DNA of 64,000 nt from positions 186,001 to 250,000 of the forward strand of contig MOWL01000089.1 in the NCBI GenBank assembly GCA_002110485.1, in the 5' to 3' direction. The notes under the pieces are model-generated. The model ran no database searches. It was not told the origin of the DNA and worked only from the letters and a program-made list of their open reading frames with translations. A program made the position numbers and the translations under genes. The DNA is from Emergomyces orientalis. Its lineage: Eukaryota; Ascomycota; Eurotiomycetes; Onygenales; Ajellomycetaceae. Shown here one piece after another: positions 12,401 to 24,387 of this stretch; the first letter of the stretch is position 1; every line of letters begins with the position of its first letter.

Positions 12401-12919
12401 CTCTGAAAAAGCATTCTCGATCGGTTTGTCCATGAACGAAGCGTGACCCAAGACGGTCACTCCAGTAGCTCCAATGAGCCAGAGTGCAGTTGATAACGGG
12501 GAAGCCCAGAGGCCCAGGGGCACGCATACAATGAGTAACGTGGTATATAGTTGTGAGGTTGTAGCACGGAAGCCACCAATTTCCAGATCCCGTCCCTCCA
12601 ACTTGCCAATGCCGTAGGAACCACCGATGGCAAGGAGAATAACGAAGAGAAGTATGAGGTTCGTGAGCAGGCTGTATATGCTGAGCATGACAAAGACGGC
12701 GGCATAGTTGCTGGAGAAGTAGCTCAAGTTGTAGTTGACACGACTCTGGACTTCGCTGAAATTGGCTGGCTTGGAGACCCTCTTGATATCAAGGAATTCG
12801 GAGATTGGTTTGAGGTTGGAGAAACGGGTTGTGAGGGACTGGGCGCGAACTCCGGCGAACCTGTCGGACAGGTTGAACCGCGAGGTCAGGGCGTCAAGCG
12901 GAATCTGGAGGCGGGCCAT
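12389..12919 (-). CDS. PRA1/Yip3 prenylated Rab acceptor family protein
   Basis: A single exon of 176 aa. The ATG at 12919 gives MARLQIPLDALTSRFNLSDR and the typical size; an upstream in-frame ATG at 13117 would add an unrelated leader. FLDIKRVSKP then FSEVQSRVNYNLSYFSSNY precede the paired hydrophobic segments, first around YAAVFVMLSIYSLLTNLILL and then the second pair. It ends PIENAFSEEAV, a usual fungal ending. Members sit in the ER/Golgi membranes, bind prenylated Rab GTPases and affect their membrane delivery. The following gene is very close on the same strand. Confidence 0.9.
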   Translation of the reverse strand: MARLQIPLDALTSRFNLSDRFAGVRAQSLTTRFSNLKPISEFLDIKRVSKPANFSEVQSRVNYNLSYFSSNYAAVFVMLSIYSLLTNLILLFVILLAIGGSYGIGKLEGRDLEIGGFRATTSQLYTTLLIVCVPLGLWASPLSTALWLIGATGVTVLGHASFMDKPIENAFSEEAV

Positions 12920-14290
12920 TTTGTTGACTTTTGAGGGTTGTAAGTTTGTGTAAAAATGGGAGAGTGGGATTGCGGAATGCTGTGAAAGGATTATTTCTGT
13001 GTTTAACTGGCAAATTAATTTATGTTCAGATGGGGGAAATAATTTGATGATAAGGGGTGAGATGGAGATCCAAGACCAGCAACCAAGCCACGTACCTCTC
13101 TTATGTAATGTTTCCACTCCAAAGTTGAGTCAAAAGGCAGCAGGATTAAAATGTCTCTGAGGTGTAGTATGGTTCTGGGCAGTATAGTGAGATGTGTACT
13201 AGTAGTGTTGAGAGTTTCGCAGTTTGTTGTCTGATATTCAAACACAAAAAAATAGTATCACCAGACCGCAACCTGGTCTCTTGGCCCGAAAAGGGGAAAG
13301 CTGAGCGTCACCCAGGGCTGACTCAGCTGACGTTTGGTCTAAAAAGGGGTAACTGGTCACGTGGGTGTAATTGTGTCTGATTTGGGTTTAGTGTTAGGGC
13401 TGGGTGTAATAAATAGATATATTATATATTAAAAAACCTATTAAGTTATTCCTTAATAAATTGAGGAATCGAAGAATTGATACCAAGAATAAAGGATAAT
13501 TGGAATTAATAGAGAGATGTAAAATATAATTGAAATACTGGGCTTTTGTAGATGTTTGGGCAAAGCCTCAGTGTAGCTGCCCAATACTTAGCCCATTCAA
13601 CCCCCATGGCCAACTTCTTCTCCCCTCCACTTCAACCAGGCCGGAGAGAGGAGACCAGGCCACAGTTAAGACTCAAGGAAGAAAAAGGGATACAGCAAAG
13701 GGGAGGTAGAGAAGAACAGCAAAGCAAAGAAAGAAAGAAGGCGGGAAGAACTCGAGAGGCAAGGCGGCGAGCTGCTCCTTTAAATACCTTCTAGAAAAAC
13801 CCACCCACCACCAGTCATTGTTTCTTGTACTTTGTCTCCTGTACAACTGTCTAACTGTCTAACTGTCTGCGGCCCGCAGATTCCCACATTCTCATCACAT
13901 CGAGTGCTGTTCAAATTATTTTTTTGTTTGTTCCCCATGTCGACATATTGACTTGCTGCGAGGCTGCCCTGGTTGATTGGTCCACGTTGAATTCTCTCTG
14001 CCCCCAGTGGAGAAACAAAAATACTACTTACCGCGAACAGAGAAAAAGAGGAAAAATAAAGGGACGGACAACGAAAATCAGAACTGACAAGACAAGGGCG
14101 GAAAACCCGCTTCGAATCCTTTTCGCCTCGTCACAGCCTTTCCTGGCATATTACGCGACACGCCTTCTTTGTTCGTTCCCCATCCTATCTTCTTTTTTTG
14201 ACTTTGACCCCAACCCACCCACATCCCCGCCTCGTTGGGCGCCCAAAATTCTGTCTTCCTTTATAATCCCCTGCTTTATTCTGGCCCAAA
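12920..14290. other. Divergent intergenic region
   Basis: Probably promoter space for the PRA1 gene (leftward) and the ER J-protein gene (rightward). Includes an AT-rich part near 13400-13540, a purine-rich part near 13640-13770 and a pyrimidine-rich lead just before 14291. The repeat CTGTCTAA occurs three times near 13845-13868. No gene seen. Confidence 0.5.
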
Positions 14291-15782
14291 ATGAGGCATT
14301 CGTTGGCAAGACTCCTGCTCGTCCTATCGGCCTTGCTAGTTCTGGTTGCTGCATGGACCAAAGAAGGTTCGATACCCACGTTTGCCATCCAGCGAACTAC
14401 TTCCCCCCACATATATGTAATATCGTACATGCGGGCTCACTAATGGTTATTATCATTGATTTCATTTAGATCATGAGATATTCCGCTTGCGAGATGAAGT
14501 GCAGCAGACGGAGGGTGTCAATGTTACCTTCTATGGTAAGTACCCGACGCTCTTTATACCTTATTGTGGCCAAGTATACAAACATCAACAACCCAACAAC
14601 CCAACAACCCAACATGCCCCATGAAACCAAAAAGAGAAATAATATTAATACTAATATAATGAAATTAAATAAATATAAATACCAACTAACACCTAAACCC
14701 GCACCCATATAGATTTCCTCGGCGTAAAACCCACCGTCTCCCAAGCCGACCTCCTCAAATCCTTCCGCAAAAAATCCAAACAGCTCCACCCAGACAAGGC
14801 CAAACGCGCCTTCGTCACCGCCTACACAGCCAAAAACGCCAAAAAGCCCGGAGTACATGCCTCCAAAAGGCCCTCGGAGCGCGAGATCACCCACGCCGTC
14901 AAACTTGCAACGGAACGCTATGCCCGCCTAGGCGTCGTCTATAACATCCTCAAGGGCCCCGAACGAGAGCGCTACGACCATTTCCTGCGCAATGGGTTCC
15001 CCAAATGGAAAGGGACGGGTTATTACTACAATCGCTTCAGACCTGGGTTGGGAACTGTGTTGTTCGGCCTGTTTGTGGCATTTGGTGGTGGGGCGCATTA
15101 CGGGGCGCTCGTGTTGAGCTGGAAGAGGCAGCGGGAGTTTGTCGATCGGTATATCCGCCATGCTAGGCGAGCGGCGTGGGGGGATGAGCTGGGTATTAGG
15201 GGGATATCGGGGCTGGGGGAATCCATTGGTAGTGCTGGTGCTGGTTCCGGGTCCGGTTCGGGCGCGGATACAGCCGAAGGTGCTATGGTTATGAATCGCC
15301 GGCAGAAGCGGATGATGGATAAGGAGAATCGCAAGGATGGGAAGAAAGGGGGTGGTAGTGGTGCTAAGGGGCGGTCATCTGGTACCGCAACCCCCAGTGA
15401 GGGTGTAATCAGCTCTAGCGGCGAGAGAAAGCGCGTGATGGCGGAGAACGGCAAGATTCTTATCGTCGATGCGGGGGGGAATGTGTTTCTGGAAGAGGAG
15501 AACGAGGATGGGGTGAAAGAGGAATTTTTGTTGGATGTCGAGGAAATTCCGCGGCCCGGTGCGCAGGATACGTTTGCGGTTAAGTTGCCGATGTGGGCGT
15601 ATAGGAAAACTGTGGGGAGGTTTATGGGTGCTGGCGATGGTCATTCAGCGGACAATGACGGTGATGTGGTGGATGCTGGCGAGGCGGAGGGCCAAGATGC
15701 TGATGTTGATGAGCCTGTGGTTGTGGGGAATAAGAAGAGGTCTAACAATACCGGGTCGAGGAGGAGGGGGAAAAGAGGTTGA
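14291..15782 (+). CDS. ER J-domain protein, Erj5-like
   Basis: Three exons, 14291-14366, 14470-14535 and 14713-15782, give 403 aa. Exon 1 encodes a signal peptide (MRHSLARLLLVLSALLVLVA). The junction yields WTKEDHEIFRLRDEV, characteristic of the fungal Erj5 group. The J-domain follows (YDFLGVKP...), with HPD at about residues 73-75; an insertion rich in Lys/Ala separates its helices. After it comes GYYYNRFRPGLGTVLFGLF, a membrane segment, then a long charged Gly/Ser/Lys tail. Erj5 is an ER membrane co-chaperone that stimulates Hsp70 (Kar2/BiP) ATPase; J domain lumenal. The second intron contains a CAACAACC-type simple repeat. Start and splices fit the family well. Confidence 0.9.
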
Positions 15783-17247
15783 TTTAATTTCGGAATCGGG
15801 AATCGCTTTGTTGATTTTGATTTTTGATTTTTGACTTTTGATGGGGTTTGCGGGATGTATTGATCTGTATTATATACTCCGTGCCAGCTAGCTGATTTTA
15901 TTCGATTCTTAACCCATGTAATATCCAACTAGATACATATCACATTTCTTTCCTTGCCACTTCGAAGCTCTCACTTGACCATTAAATCACTTTGTTTCAC
16001 AGCCCGTCATCCCTCAGTCTGATGACTGCATTCCATTCTCTTGATATGTCTGACACTCTCATTCTTCTCCCCTTTCTTCCAGAACCACATACATACATAT
16101 AATAAAACACACTACTCAAACCCATTTTCAGACCAGAGCACTTCTCTGTACTGATAACTGCCCTGCATGCATTAAATCCTAATGAGTTCCCAAACAGATT
16201 CACTCTGGTGTGTTAAGATGGTAGACAGCCAGCTACATGTGTCTGATGTGGGTGCTGGGTGTGTGAACGCGTGCAGGTGTGGACAAAGTGAAAACTAACA
16301 CCTACATTGGGTGCAAGTAGATGCAATGTAATGCAATTGGATGATGATCCTTAGTCAAAATCAGGCAGTGTGGATATGTACAAATATTGGAAATGCACTT
16401 CTTGGGAACACGCATTGGTGGTAGAGACAGGGAGGGGAGCAAACAATTTTTACTCCTGCGTTGGCTACTACGTACATGCACATATCAATGTGCTACTAGT
16501 TTTGAATTGAGCGGACGGGAGCATTAGTTACATAGATTAAGCAGCTGGTATGTACTGTACATATGATATAGTTATAGCAGAGCTGAGATAATTATAGAGA
16601 GGTGTATGTAAGAATGTTTCATGCATCAAACTTTCTAAACTTGCTTAGGAGTTGGTTCTTTTTGCTGAAGAATTTTATAGTTGTCATTGGAGAAAGCATA
16701 TTGCAAAAGAAAACAGTTCAAGAAAAAGAAAGAATTCTAAAACAAAATATACAAATAGGAAAAGCCTTTCACTGGTATCATATCGTATATGGCTCGTGGT
16801 GGTGGAATCTTCGTTTCATCGGTTTGTACCCCATACACATCTCTTTCTTTAGGAAGCACCCAACAGCCTTTGTCCTCCCCTTCCCTTGTTAATTCTTCGC
16901 CGTTTCATGGTATCGTTTCAGAAAATTCCACCGACAGAAAGAAGAAAATAGTAAATTCAAAACGTACAAAAAGGAAACCAGAACCGACATAAAAAGCAAC
17001 AAAAAAGTGCCCTTGCGAGGTTGTGTGTGGACTGGGCTTCCACACTATGAACGACTGGCAGTGAAGCCTCTGCGGAAATAACAATAGATCTTTCCTAACA
17101 TCGCCCCACCCCTTTCACGCACATAACATACTGTAGGGCTAGCCTGTGGGATTCAAGAGCCCCGCCGCCCCATAATCTTAATTCTTCTCTTCCTTAACAT
17201 CCTATAAAATCCACCTCGTTAACCCCGTCCACTCCTGTCCAACCCAC
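15783..17247. other. Convergent intergenic region
   Basis: About 1.46 kb with no supportable gene. Short open frames at 16602-16992 have A-rich, non-conserved composition and no family resemblance. The stretch lies between the 3' ends of two convergent genes. Confidence 0.5.
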
Positions 17248-17823
17248 TCATACAAACATCTTCGCCAACGACACCAACCCGCCAACACTCTCCCCCAATC
17301 CCCCACCGCCTCCTCCACCTCCCCTGAGGATCCCACCCAACCCCCCACCACCGTGACTTCCCTTGAATCCAGCACCATGCTTACCACCCAACGACGGCGG
17401 CAACCGTATGCCCACCACACCTAGCAACTTCTGCAACACCCCGCCCGTAATCAGTGGCATGATGACCATGAAAAACACTTTGAGCGGATGGCTCCGCGCA
17501 TAGCGAATGATGTGCCGGAACAAACGTCTGATCTTGCGCACGGTGCGGGCTATGAAACCCGAGCGCGGCTTTGCGCGGCGGGATGAGGAGGAAGCCGCGC
17601 TCCCTATGGAGAAGAGTGAGGAGGCCGAAGCGGTGGAGCGGTTGGCGTGGCCACCAAGGTTGAAAAAGGACGGGCTGCTGTGGCTGTGACTTTTGCCGTT
17701 GCTATGACTGTGACTGTGGCGGGAGGAGGTTGTTGAGTATCGATCTCGACTGTGTGAACGCCGGTGGCTGCTGGCGCGGCTGCTACTGCGGTTGAGGCCG
17801 CTGAAGGGGTAGAGCCAGTCCAT
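17248..17823 (-). CDS. Ser-rich small membrane protein, conserved fungal hypothetical
   Basis: One exon, 191 aa. The first 80 residues are Ser/His/Arg-rich and disordered; one clear hydrophobic segment follows (HPLKVFFMVIMPLITGG), then VLQKLLGVVGIRLPP, and a Gly-rich tail ends in VSLAKMFV. The basic stretch ARTVRKIRRLFRHIIRYAR precedes the helix and would sit on the cytosolic or matrix side. The arrangement, a disordered N-terminus then RHP-KVF-IMPLITGG, is one I recognise from uncharacterised Pezizomycotina proteins. No function is known to me. Confidence 0.65.
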   Translation of the reverse strand: MDWLYPFSGLNRSSSRASSHRRSHSRDRYSTTSSRHSHSHSNGKSHSHSSPSFFNLGGHANRSTASASSLFSIGSAASSSSRRAKPRSGFIARTVRKIRRLFRHIIRYARSHPLKVFFMVIMPLITGGVLQKLLGVVGIRLPPSLGGKHGAGFKGSHGGGGLGGILRGGGGGGGGLGESVGGLVSLAKMFV

Positions 17824-18610
17824 TGCTGGTGTAGTAGGTTCCTGCGGCGTCTTTATGTAGGTAATTGGTAGCTGCAGGGTTGGAATTGGGCGGGTTAATT
17901 GGCTAGGCAGGATATGTGTTGGTTACCTGCAGTAACTGGGTATGTATAGATATATACACAGATATAAATATATATATATATATATATATAGATGAGCAGG
18001 ATTGAAGCCTATGCAACCCCGGCCAGAGTTCGGATGGTGTTGGGGGAGTAAGACCACGGGGAGTAAGACCACGCTCGAAAGGCTGGGTTTTATCCTGCTC
18101 TATCTCGTCATAGCATCAATTGGAAGACTCGATTGCAGGACCATGAATGGCATTGAAGCGTATTTCTGGATGTAGGGTTAAGTATGTATGTCATAATTAT
18201 TTATTATACTCCGTTATTCAGGGGGATGATTTGACAGCCAAAAGAAGTGGCTGGGGGGGGGGGGAAGGCTGGAATAGCCACCAAGTCTAGCCTCATTGGA
18301 ACTAGCTCCGAAATGAACTAGCGGCTCTTTGGGTCACGTGTATTTACAGTTAAATTAAGGTTTTCATGTGATCTCTGCCAAGACAGTACGTCATGCCAGC
18401 TATATCTCCAGGCAAACTTGGACGTTTATATAAGATAAACAATGCCCTCTTTGTTATATGCACCGAGTCTAAGTTACCCTGCGCATCTAAATACACTTAT
18501 ATATATATATTGCCATTTTCGCTATTTGTGTTGTCGATACCCTTTTATTTGAAAATTATAATACCCGCGATCGAAAGGCATTGAGCGTAGCAAGAACTTA
18601 TATACTAACC
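17824..18610. other. Divergent intergenic region with TA repeat and G run
   Basis: Promoter space for the flanking divergent genes. Contains a TA dinucleotide tract at about 17968-17990, a direct repeat GGGGAGTAAGACCACG near 18044-18075, and an 11-G run at about 18254-18264. Confidence 0.5.
17968..17990. repeat. (TA)n microsatellite
   Basis: Uninterrupted TA alternation of about 23 bases within a TATA-rich block. Confidence 0.85.
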
Positions 18611-19486
18611 ATGGGCGGTAAGAAACAGTTAGCACCCCTGCGGTATACGATTCAGAGGCTAATGTAAATTTAAAACAGACTCCGGAGAAGATTATTGTAT
18701 GTTCAATTCATTCTGCTTGATGGCACTTGGCGGAACCCATACTTAATACCTCTCAAACCATTTGCAGATAAAATCCTCGAAATAGACCCCGCTGCCACGG
18801 AGCACCAGATCCGCTTCGCATATAAACGGTTCGTCAGCAAAGAGTGTTGGGAATGAACCTGAACTTTCTTTTTACCTCACCAAGATGCTTCCTATCAACA
18901 ACGAAAACCTTTAACTAACCGAAAAAAAACTATATATATCTATATATACAGCGCCGCTCTAAAGTCCCACCCAGACCGTGTCTGCACAACTTCCCCCGAA
19001 CGCCCTGCCCGCGAAGAAACCTTTAAAAAAGTAAACGAGGCATACTACGTCCTCTCCGACCCGGTCCGCCGCCGCCAATATGACAACGAACGCCGCCAAC
19101 GGAAAAAGCCCAGTCCCCCACCCCCGTTTTCCCCCGGCCCCGAAACAGACTCCGCCTCCTTCGCCTCCGATCAGTTCGGCTCCATCTTCGAGGAAATGCT
19201 GCGCGAGGAAGGGCTTTCGGAGGATGATGCTGTGCCCGGTGGCGGGACGAGATTGACGGGCCGCTTTTGGGCTATCGTGGGCGGACTGAGTGGGGCGGCG
19301 TTGGGGTTCATTGTTGCGAATTTCCCCGGTGCATTGGCTGGGGCGGTTGCGGGGAATAGATTAGGGGCGGTGAGGGATGCGAGGGGGAAGAGTGTTTATG
19401 AGGTTTTTCAGACGTTGCCGGGGGAGGATAAGGCGAGGTTACTGAGTGAGTTGGCGGCGAGAGTTTTGAGGTCTGCTGTTTCATGA
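18611..19486 (+). CDS. Short J-domain (DnaJ-like) protein
   Basis: Four exons, 18611-18617, 18679-18696, 18768-18828 and 18952-19486, give 206 aa. The first two exons are only 7 and 18 bases, but joining them gives MGDSGEDYYKILEIDP, the exact opening of a J-domain. HPD is at residues 35-37 and the domain closes with YYVLSDPVRRRQYD. After a Pro-rich linker come FGSIFEEML, then a Gly/Ala hydrophobic segment (FWAIVGGLSGAALGFIVANF) that could enter a membrane, and a Leu-rich end. This is a class-III J-protein: it should stimulate an Hsp70, partner unknown. A TTC repeat starts 35 bases after the stop. Confidence 0.85.
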
Positions 19487-19520
19487 AACGGGTTGCCGAC
19501 TTTCAGCTATATTTCGGTGT

Positions 19521-19554
19521 TTCTTCTTCTTCTTCTTCTTCTTCTTCTTCTTCT
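19521..19554. repeat. (TTC)n microsatellite
   Basis: About eleven TTC units just downstream of the J-protein stop codon. Confidence 0.9.
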
Positions 19555-21089
19555 AATTATTATTTTGTGGGTTTTCTTTTTGGTGTGTGGGGTCAAGGCG
19601 AAGGCTGTTTTCTTTGGGTAGATAGGGAGGATTCATTTCGGTTCTGGAATTTAGTTAGATTAATTACGTAGTCCAAACAGTTAGCTATAGGTATCAACAT
19701 ATTTTGAGGGCGTTACTGAGAGAGCACATTTCACATAGCCCAAGCATCTGCAATGAGAATCCAAGTGATGTGATGCTGGGGGACAACCTCCAGATTGTGT
19801 CATCTGTACTAATAAATAAATTTCGTTTTAGTCATGGTGGGGTTACATATTGTACTCATTATTCCGCAAAATTGGCCCTTTCTGGAGTCAAGGCTGGGCA
19901 TGGGATCGCCACAAGGGGTGTTTGAATATTATATCAGCCTTTTGGGACGGAATACATTCATCTGCAAAAAAAAAAAAAAGATCCAAGCAGCTACAATGTT
20001 ACGAATCGAGGCAGGGGTATTGATGCTTCATTTATCAGCATGTAGATCATACTGTCATTATCTAGGCCTCTGAAAGACACAACCCCTTGGTCGAGTTCGG
20101 TTTTATGGTTAAGCGAGATGCTCCTTATGACGCATCTCCGAAGCGTATGTCCGAACGCCCTAGGGCCTCTCAATTCGAGATGGCGCAGAGATTGATAAAA
20201 AGGGTTGTGGAAATTCAAAAGGTTGTTGCAGGAATTTATGCGGCTAGGACAATCTCGAACTGCATTTAGTCAGGCGGCGGCAAGAATGGATTGTTATGGA
20301 GGTCATTTATTTATCTGATCTTTTCAGCCCAGATTCTTTAGAAGAAGGTAGCGGTAGGAGATCCAAGTACATATCTAGATAGACGGAGGTAGTGAAGGAA
20401 GAGGCCGACGCTCCACTACTCAATGCTGGGCTGATCATAAGTGGGCCAAGGTCGCAGCTCTCCCCCAGTGGTCAGTATTGTCAAGAAACGCTGGTCGACT
20501 TGCAGGCTCGGAGATAGGGGATGTTGTTGGGTGCTAAAGTCCATGAGCGATTGCCTCATAATTCGTATTTTGTTGCCAAGAATAAAAATGATATGTCACT
20601 GTCAATGATGTCAGTCAAGAAAGAGAGTCACATCCAGAGGAATGGATCGGAAGCGGGTTGAGGGGGGGTTAGTTATGAAAGAATACTTTTAATTATATAA
20701 CCCGCTGGGCATCGGACCGTGTTTGTTTGGTTTTGTCCGCATCACGGAGGCACGGAGACCCAAAGTCACCGGGGGTGTTGGGGGGGGGCTCTCCCGGGGG
20801 CTAGGGATAGCCTCAAGGAATAATAACTAAGGAACAACACAACTCGTTGGGCCCAGCCCAGCGCACAACAAAAATGAAAACAAAACCAAGTAAGTCCTGG
20901 ATCCAGCGAAATCCTATGGATCTTACACTAAACTGCTGAATAACGATGATCATTGGACATCGTAAACCTGTAGAATCCTTGCAGAGTCAGGCATCTTCTT
21001 CTTTCATCATTTCAACCCGCCCTGCATTATTCCAAGATCCCTTCCCTTGTTGTGTGGTGTGGTTATTATTTTAATTAAATAATTACCAG

Positions 21090-21137
21090 AGCTGCTTTAT
21101 AATGTAGCTGCTTTATAATGTAGCTGCTTTATAATGT
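21090..21137. repeat. Three tandem copies of a 16-bp unit
   Basis: AGCTGCTTTATAATGT occurs three times in perfect tandem (21090-21105, 21106-21121, 21122-21137). Confidence 0.9.
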
Positions 21138-21243
21138 CGAAATGCACTGGCGTCTTGTGCTGATGCCTGAAACCTCCCAAGTGTTCGTTAACCATGATCG
21201 AATCAGGCGACGATTGACGAAAGGGGCGCTAAGATTGCGTTTG

Positions 21244-21271
21244 TTTTTTTTTTTTTTTTTTTTTTTTTTTT
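21244..21271. repeat. Poly-T run
   Basis: About 28 consecutive T. Could be a relic of a retroposed poly-A tail on the minus strand or plain slippage; no adjacent element is recognisable. Confidence 0.85.
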
Positions 21272-22406
21272 GGTTTGATGGCTTGACCACGTTCTCGCTT
21301 CCACACCCCACTCTGACCAGGTCACAACTTTTCAACACGTGGAATACGAGGACCAGCACGCATACAGAGCAGAATCATCAGAAGGAGGAGCAGCAATAGT
21401 GTTAACTGTCACAATTATTATTATTATTATTAATTAATAATCATTAATTATACCCAAATTATTGCAACAAATTCTTGGGAGGGAGCCAAAACGGAGAACT
21501 AGAGAGAGTATGACGGGGCTGCGGCAACAAGGTGCTAAGTCCCGTGTTCCGCCCTTTATCGCTGCAAGATCAGCACAGTCTCTCTCTTGACTGGAATACC
21601 CAGTGGCCGATCCTCCGACATCTGCTCTCCCGGATCATGCCTGAACCAAAGGAAAACGGAGGATTCCGGGTTCGTGGACTCGCGAGCAAAGCAAAGCGAA
21701 ACCGAAATGATGTATTTAGCGGCGCCAGGGCTGGTCCTACTAAACCACTTTAGGCTGCTTATGCTGAAAGGGACAGCGGATTGGGTTAACACGAGCTGTG
21801 GCTGACCTGCTGGAAGAGCTCAACAACAACCAGAATCTGACCAGTTCACGGTCGGAGGTTATGCTGCAAATCATAAAGATGCTGCCTGCCTAATCTTGAA
21901 ACCATGGCATAATCATAAATTTCCGTACTGAGTCTCAGGTCGGACTAAGCCATCCCGCAGCTTTCAGCGGGAAAAAATCTATCCGGAATCCGAACCGAGT
22001 TATCTCGTTTCGGGATTTCTGGCCTGCCTTGGCCATGGCCTGCCTGCGTGGACTAGACTGCCTGACAGGGTAGAGAGCTTCGAAATTTTTTTTTTCTTTC
22101 TTCTCTAGCTTGTTTAATTTTCCACGCCCTGAAGATATATATAATCTTATCTCTTGCCCATCTACGCATTTCCCCTCATTATCTCAAACATACGAGATAT
22201 TTATTTCGCTCGCTTTTCTTGTTTACTCCAAGCAATGTTGTGATACCCGCTGCGTCGATTAGAAGACTTTGAGCCTCGTTCCTGCTTCCACCGCCCCTAC
22301 ATCAGTCTCCATCTCTGAGTGAGGAAAACGAAGACGGCCAGCGGGATTACCGCATTCCCACTCTAAACTCTAATTCATATCTATATCGCTATTCGAATCT
22401 CCAACC

Positions 22407-24387
22407 ATGAAATCTTTGAGCTCCCTCTTGTCACGCAGTCCTGAAGCTAAAGCTACTGGTGGAGTAGATCCAGTTTCTTCCGCCTCCACAGCAGTACCAA
22501 GCCATGCCGGCTCCGTGATCGAACCTGAGAAAGAGAATGCATCCACTCAAGATGAAATTTCCGCTTCACAAATAGCGGCAGGCCAGAACGAGAAGACGGC
22601 CTCTGAAATACCAGACGGACCAGATAAACCAGAAGTAACATCTGACACTTCAGCCAATGGCGGCGGTCCTGAAGTTTCTTACCTCTCAGGTCTTCCTCTC
22701 GTAATTGTTATCGTCGGTTTGTGTCTTGCTGTTCTCCTTGTTGCACTGGTAGGCGATTGTCCACCCTTTCCAACTGCCAAAATTGATTATTTGGCATGCA
22801 ACACCCGTGCCGATACATGAAGCCTAATAACTAATTCGCGCACCTTTTAAGGACAATACTATTATCGCCACCGCTATTCCCATGATCACGAACCATTTTA
22901 AAGCTCTAGATGATGTCGGCTGGTATGGAAGCTCGTACCTACTAACAACCTGTGCTTTTCAATTAATGTTCGGAAAATTTTACTCCTTCTACCCGGTCAA
23001 ATGGGTTTTCTTGACTGCAATTCTGATCTTCGAGGTTGGCTCGGTCGTCTGCGGTGCTGCTCCAAACTCGGAGGCTTTGATTGTCGGCCGCGCCATAGCT
23101 GGAATTGGCTCCGCTGGCATTTTCAGCGGCGCCATGATTATCATCACTTACTCCGTCCCATTGGATAAACGACCCATGTGTACGTATTACCTCCTGTTCC
23201 CCTGGAGCGCTCAGGATTTTAGTTCAAGCTCTCTGACTCCCTTTTGAAATGAAATAGACAATGGCGTATTAAGTAGTATGTATGGTATTGCGTCGGTAGC
23301 TGGGCCATTGATGGGTGGCGCTTTTACCGACCATGTCTCCTGGCGATGGTGCTTCTACATTAACCTCCCCATTGGCGCCGTGACGATTGCCGCCATCTTT
23401 GTTTTCCTCGCGCACCCGAAACAGACTTTGAAAAGGCCGGATAGTTGGAAGGGACAATTGGCGCAGCTGGACCCTTGGGGAACAGCAACTTTCATGCCTG
23501 GCATTATCTGCCTGCTCCTGGCGCTTCAATGGGGAGGCACCAAGTACCCATGGAGTAACGCCCGCATCATCGTCCTCTTCATCCTCTTCGGTATTCTTAT
23601 TATTGCGTTTGTTATCATCCAGATATGGAAGGGGGAAAACGCAACCGTCCCACCACGTATCATGAAACAACGCAGTATGGCTTTCGCTAGCTTCTTTGCT
23701 TTTACTCTCGGCTCCTCGTTTTTCATCCTAGTCTTCTATCTCCCAATCTGGTTCCAGGCGATCAAAGGCGCCTCCGCAACCAAATCTGGGGTCATGACTA
23801 TTCCCATGGTCCTTACTCTTGTGATTGGCTCAATTATCGGAGGTGTCGCAATATCAGTATTTGGATATTTCACCCAGTTCTTCTACATATCCGTGATCCT
23901 TGCTACCGTCGGCGCCGCACTAATCACAACTTTCACAACGAACACAGGCTCCCCGAAATGGATCGGCTATCAGGTCCTCTATGGCCTCGGGATCGGATTG
24001 GGCTTCCAGCTCCCTATCCTCACACCCCAGGTGGTACTAGGCCTCGAAGACGTTGCAGTCGGAATCGTCGTGACGATGTTCTCCCAACTTCTTGGCGGCG
24101 CGCTCTTTGTCTCTGTCGCCCAAAACATCTTTACCAACAAGCTTTTCACGGGCATTATCACCGCTGCACCGACTATAGATCCAAATAGGGTATGGCAAGA
24201 AGGTGCCACATCATTGCAACGGGTGATTCCGGAGCAATTCCTCGATGCCGTGCAGGAGGCGTATAACGGCGCCTTGACGCAAACGTGGTATGCCGCAGTT
24301 GCGATGTCGGCACTGGGCATTATTGGGGCCCTCGGTGTTGAGTGGAAGAGTGTGAAGGGCAAGAAGCTTGATGCTTCGGTTGCTTAG
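22407..24387 (+). CDS. MFS transporter, DHA2 (14-TM) drug:H+ antiporter family
   Basis: Three exons, 22407-22748, 22852-23179 and 23258-24387, give 599 aa. A hydrophilic N-terminus of about 95 residues precedes TM1 (GLPLVIVIVGLCLAVLLVAL). The first splice yields LDNTIIATAIPMI, the loop and motif of the family (D1 motif). GRAIAGIGSAGIF is motif C-like/TM4 and GPLMGGAFTDHVSWRWCFYI is the classic antiporter motif C region with the W-R-W-C-F-Y-INLP block of TM5/6. Fourteen hydrophobic helices are expected and enough are visible. Members pump toxic or secreted metabolites from the cell at the plasma membrane. It is convergent with a Zn2Cys6 regulator gene 860 bp downstream; no biosynthetic enzyme lies next to it. 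The substrate cannot be told. Confidence 0.92.

Larger units (their letters stand above)
19487..22406. other. Long intergenic region, simple repeats
   Basis: About 2.9 kb with no supportable gene. It holds a TTC repeat, a 28-T run, three tandem 16-bp units, an ATT/TAA-rich patch at about 21417-21455 and a G-rich part near 20780-20800. The last few hundred bases are pyrimidine-rich and probably the promoter and leader of the MFS gene. Confidence 0.5.

Noticed and set aside
14466..14894. 142-codon minus ORF over the Erj5-like gene
   Set aside because: It is the antisense shadow of exon 3 and the repeat in intron 2.
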